Shown piece by piece: positions 63,076 through 64,000 of a DNA stretch of 64,000 nucleotides; position 1 is the first letter of the stretch; each line of letters starts with the position of its first letter. A program made the position numbers and the translations under genes. This stretch comes from Effrenium voratum (taxonomy: Eukaryota > Sar > Dinophyceae > Suessiales > Symbiodiniaceae), in NCBI GenBank assembly GCA_963377175.1, contig CAUJNA010001857.1:822795-886794 (forward strand). The letters run 5' to 3'. Under the pieces are notes generated by a model. It saw only the letters and a list, made by a program, of their open reading frames with translations, was not told where the DNA came from and did not search any database.

Positions 63076-64000
63076 ACCGTGAGATGCAGGAAAAAGAAAG
63101 AGATGAGCCTGAAGATGTTTCTCTAAGACTCGGCGCCTGTAGCTTTGCTGGTCATGTCTTCGTGGCAGTCTATTTGACGGAAGTGACAATGCACATTTGC
63201 TTTCTCACCCATCACCCCTCACCCCGAAGTGACCACCCTGACTTTGGCTTGGTTCAGCGTAGCTACTCAGGAGTTGAGCGCTTCACCCGCACCAAAATTG
63301 GCCGCGGCTGGCAGGGTCGAATAGACTTGGCCGAGCCAACTTTTCCATGATTGGGAGTTGAGTAAGCTACACTTCGGGAAGCTCATTTTTCTCCAAGGGT
63401 GTCCTTTTTTCGGCTATTAGGGGGAATCTAAGGGAGACCACCCGTTTTGCTGCTTTCTCATTTTGACGCTTCCGAGACTGCCGACTGGCTTTTTTCCGCA
63501 GCCCAGGCTCGGCACCGAATGATGGCACACAGAAAGGACAAAGTGACAAGAAACATGAGTTCCAACCATGGCCGACCGATGGCTCGCATGTTGATTCAAA
63601 GAAGGCATAAGAACCTAGTGCTCACAGAAGCAATTGTGCTGCTTGTGCAGGCCCGATACTTTTTGCAAGTGGCAGGTTTGCTGTGACAGCATTGCTTGGT
63701 TGTGATGAGAGGATGGCACAAAGCTCATACATGAGCTCTTGCGAGGAGTCACGACTAGCATGGCAGGTACGCTCTCACGAAAAGGGCTGTTACCTTGCGT
63801 TGCCCATAGCTGTTGTAACAGCAAGTTGCTGTGATTTGCCACCGATTGTGGCCACTTGAATCAACCAATTCGACCCTTGCACGCTCGTCAAAGCATGGTC
63901 GTCTTGGGCAAGCAACATCTCAACATTCGGCACGTTCCCCCGGCAGCCCGGCTCCATTCTAGAGACTCGAAGTCGGAATTTTTCACTCGGAGCTTGGCCA
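63076..64000. other. 3' flank of the EBP2-like gene; no further gene seen
   Basis: The frame of the last Gly-Lys exon stays open until about 63,350 but loses coding character after 63,120, so the true end or another intron lies in between. Beyond that no open frame on either strand has recognisable features. Confidence 0.4.

Overview
The window looks like nuclear DNA of a dinoflagellate, most likely a Symbiodiniaceae relative. Host genes are cut into many short exons. Where family conservation fixes the reading frame, several introns must use GC or GA donors instead of GT. Much of the rest is transposon and satellite DNA. The lineage call is inference. That this is a eukaryotic, intron-rich, TE-rich genome is directly visible.

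Layout. About 1-6.1 kb: exons of one or more + strand genes of unknown function. 6.1-12.8 kb: mostly non-coding, with an AT-rich hairpin and a few exon-like islands. 12,864-25,715: a complete Ty1/Copia LTR retrotransposon of 12,852 bp with identical 162-bp LTRs and a perfect 5-bp target duplication (AGTGT). Its coding region (13,068-25,272) runs Gag with two CCCH fingers, protease, integrase, RT and RNase H. It then carries a long C-terminal cargo: a methyltransferase-like domain, an SGNH-hydrolase-like domain and a Tpt1/KptA-like RNA 2'-phosphotransferase domain. Three single-base frame changes interrupt this cargo. 25.7-30.2 kb: mostly non-coding. 30.25-33.1 kb: exons of a voltage-gated cation channel with a C-terminal EF-hand. 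34.2-36.5 kb: assorted repeats, including a 48-bp minisatellite. 36,579-45,262: a Helitron2/Helentron-like element with an OTU domain, a HUH/Y2 Rep, a PIF1-type helicase and three 57-residue cysteine repeats, with one frame change. 45.8-48.9 kb: low-complexity and dispersed repeats. 48.9-58.2 kb: a satellite of about 9.3 kb built on ATC/ATG triplets with a higher-order unit of about 400 bp and an embedded large palindrome. 58,306-59,244: the last exon of a conserved-looking unknown gene. 60.57-63.1 kb: exons of an EBP2-like rRNA-processing factor.

The main candidate for an undescribed system is the giant Copia element. Its LTRs are identical, so it inserted recently, yet it appears to carry nucleic-acid-modifying and esterase-like enzymes downstream of RNase H in what was probably a single polyprotein of about 4,070 codons. 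A duplicated module inside its RT/RNase H region is also unexplained. No tRNA, rRNA, CRISPR or bacterial-type operon structure was seen.
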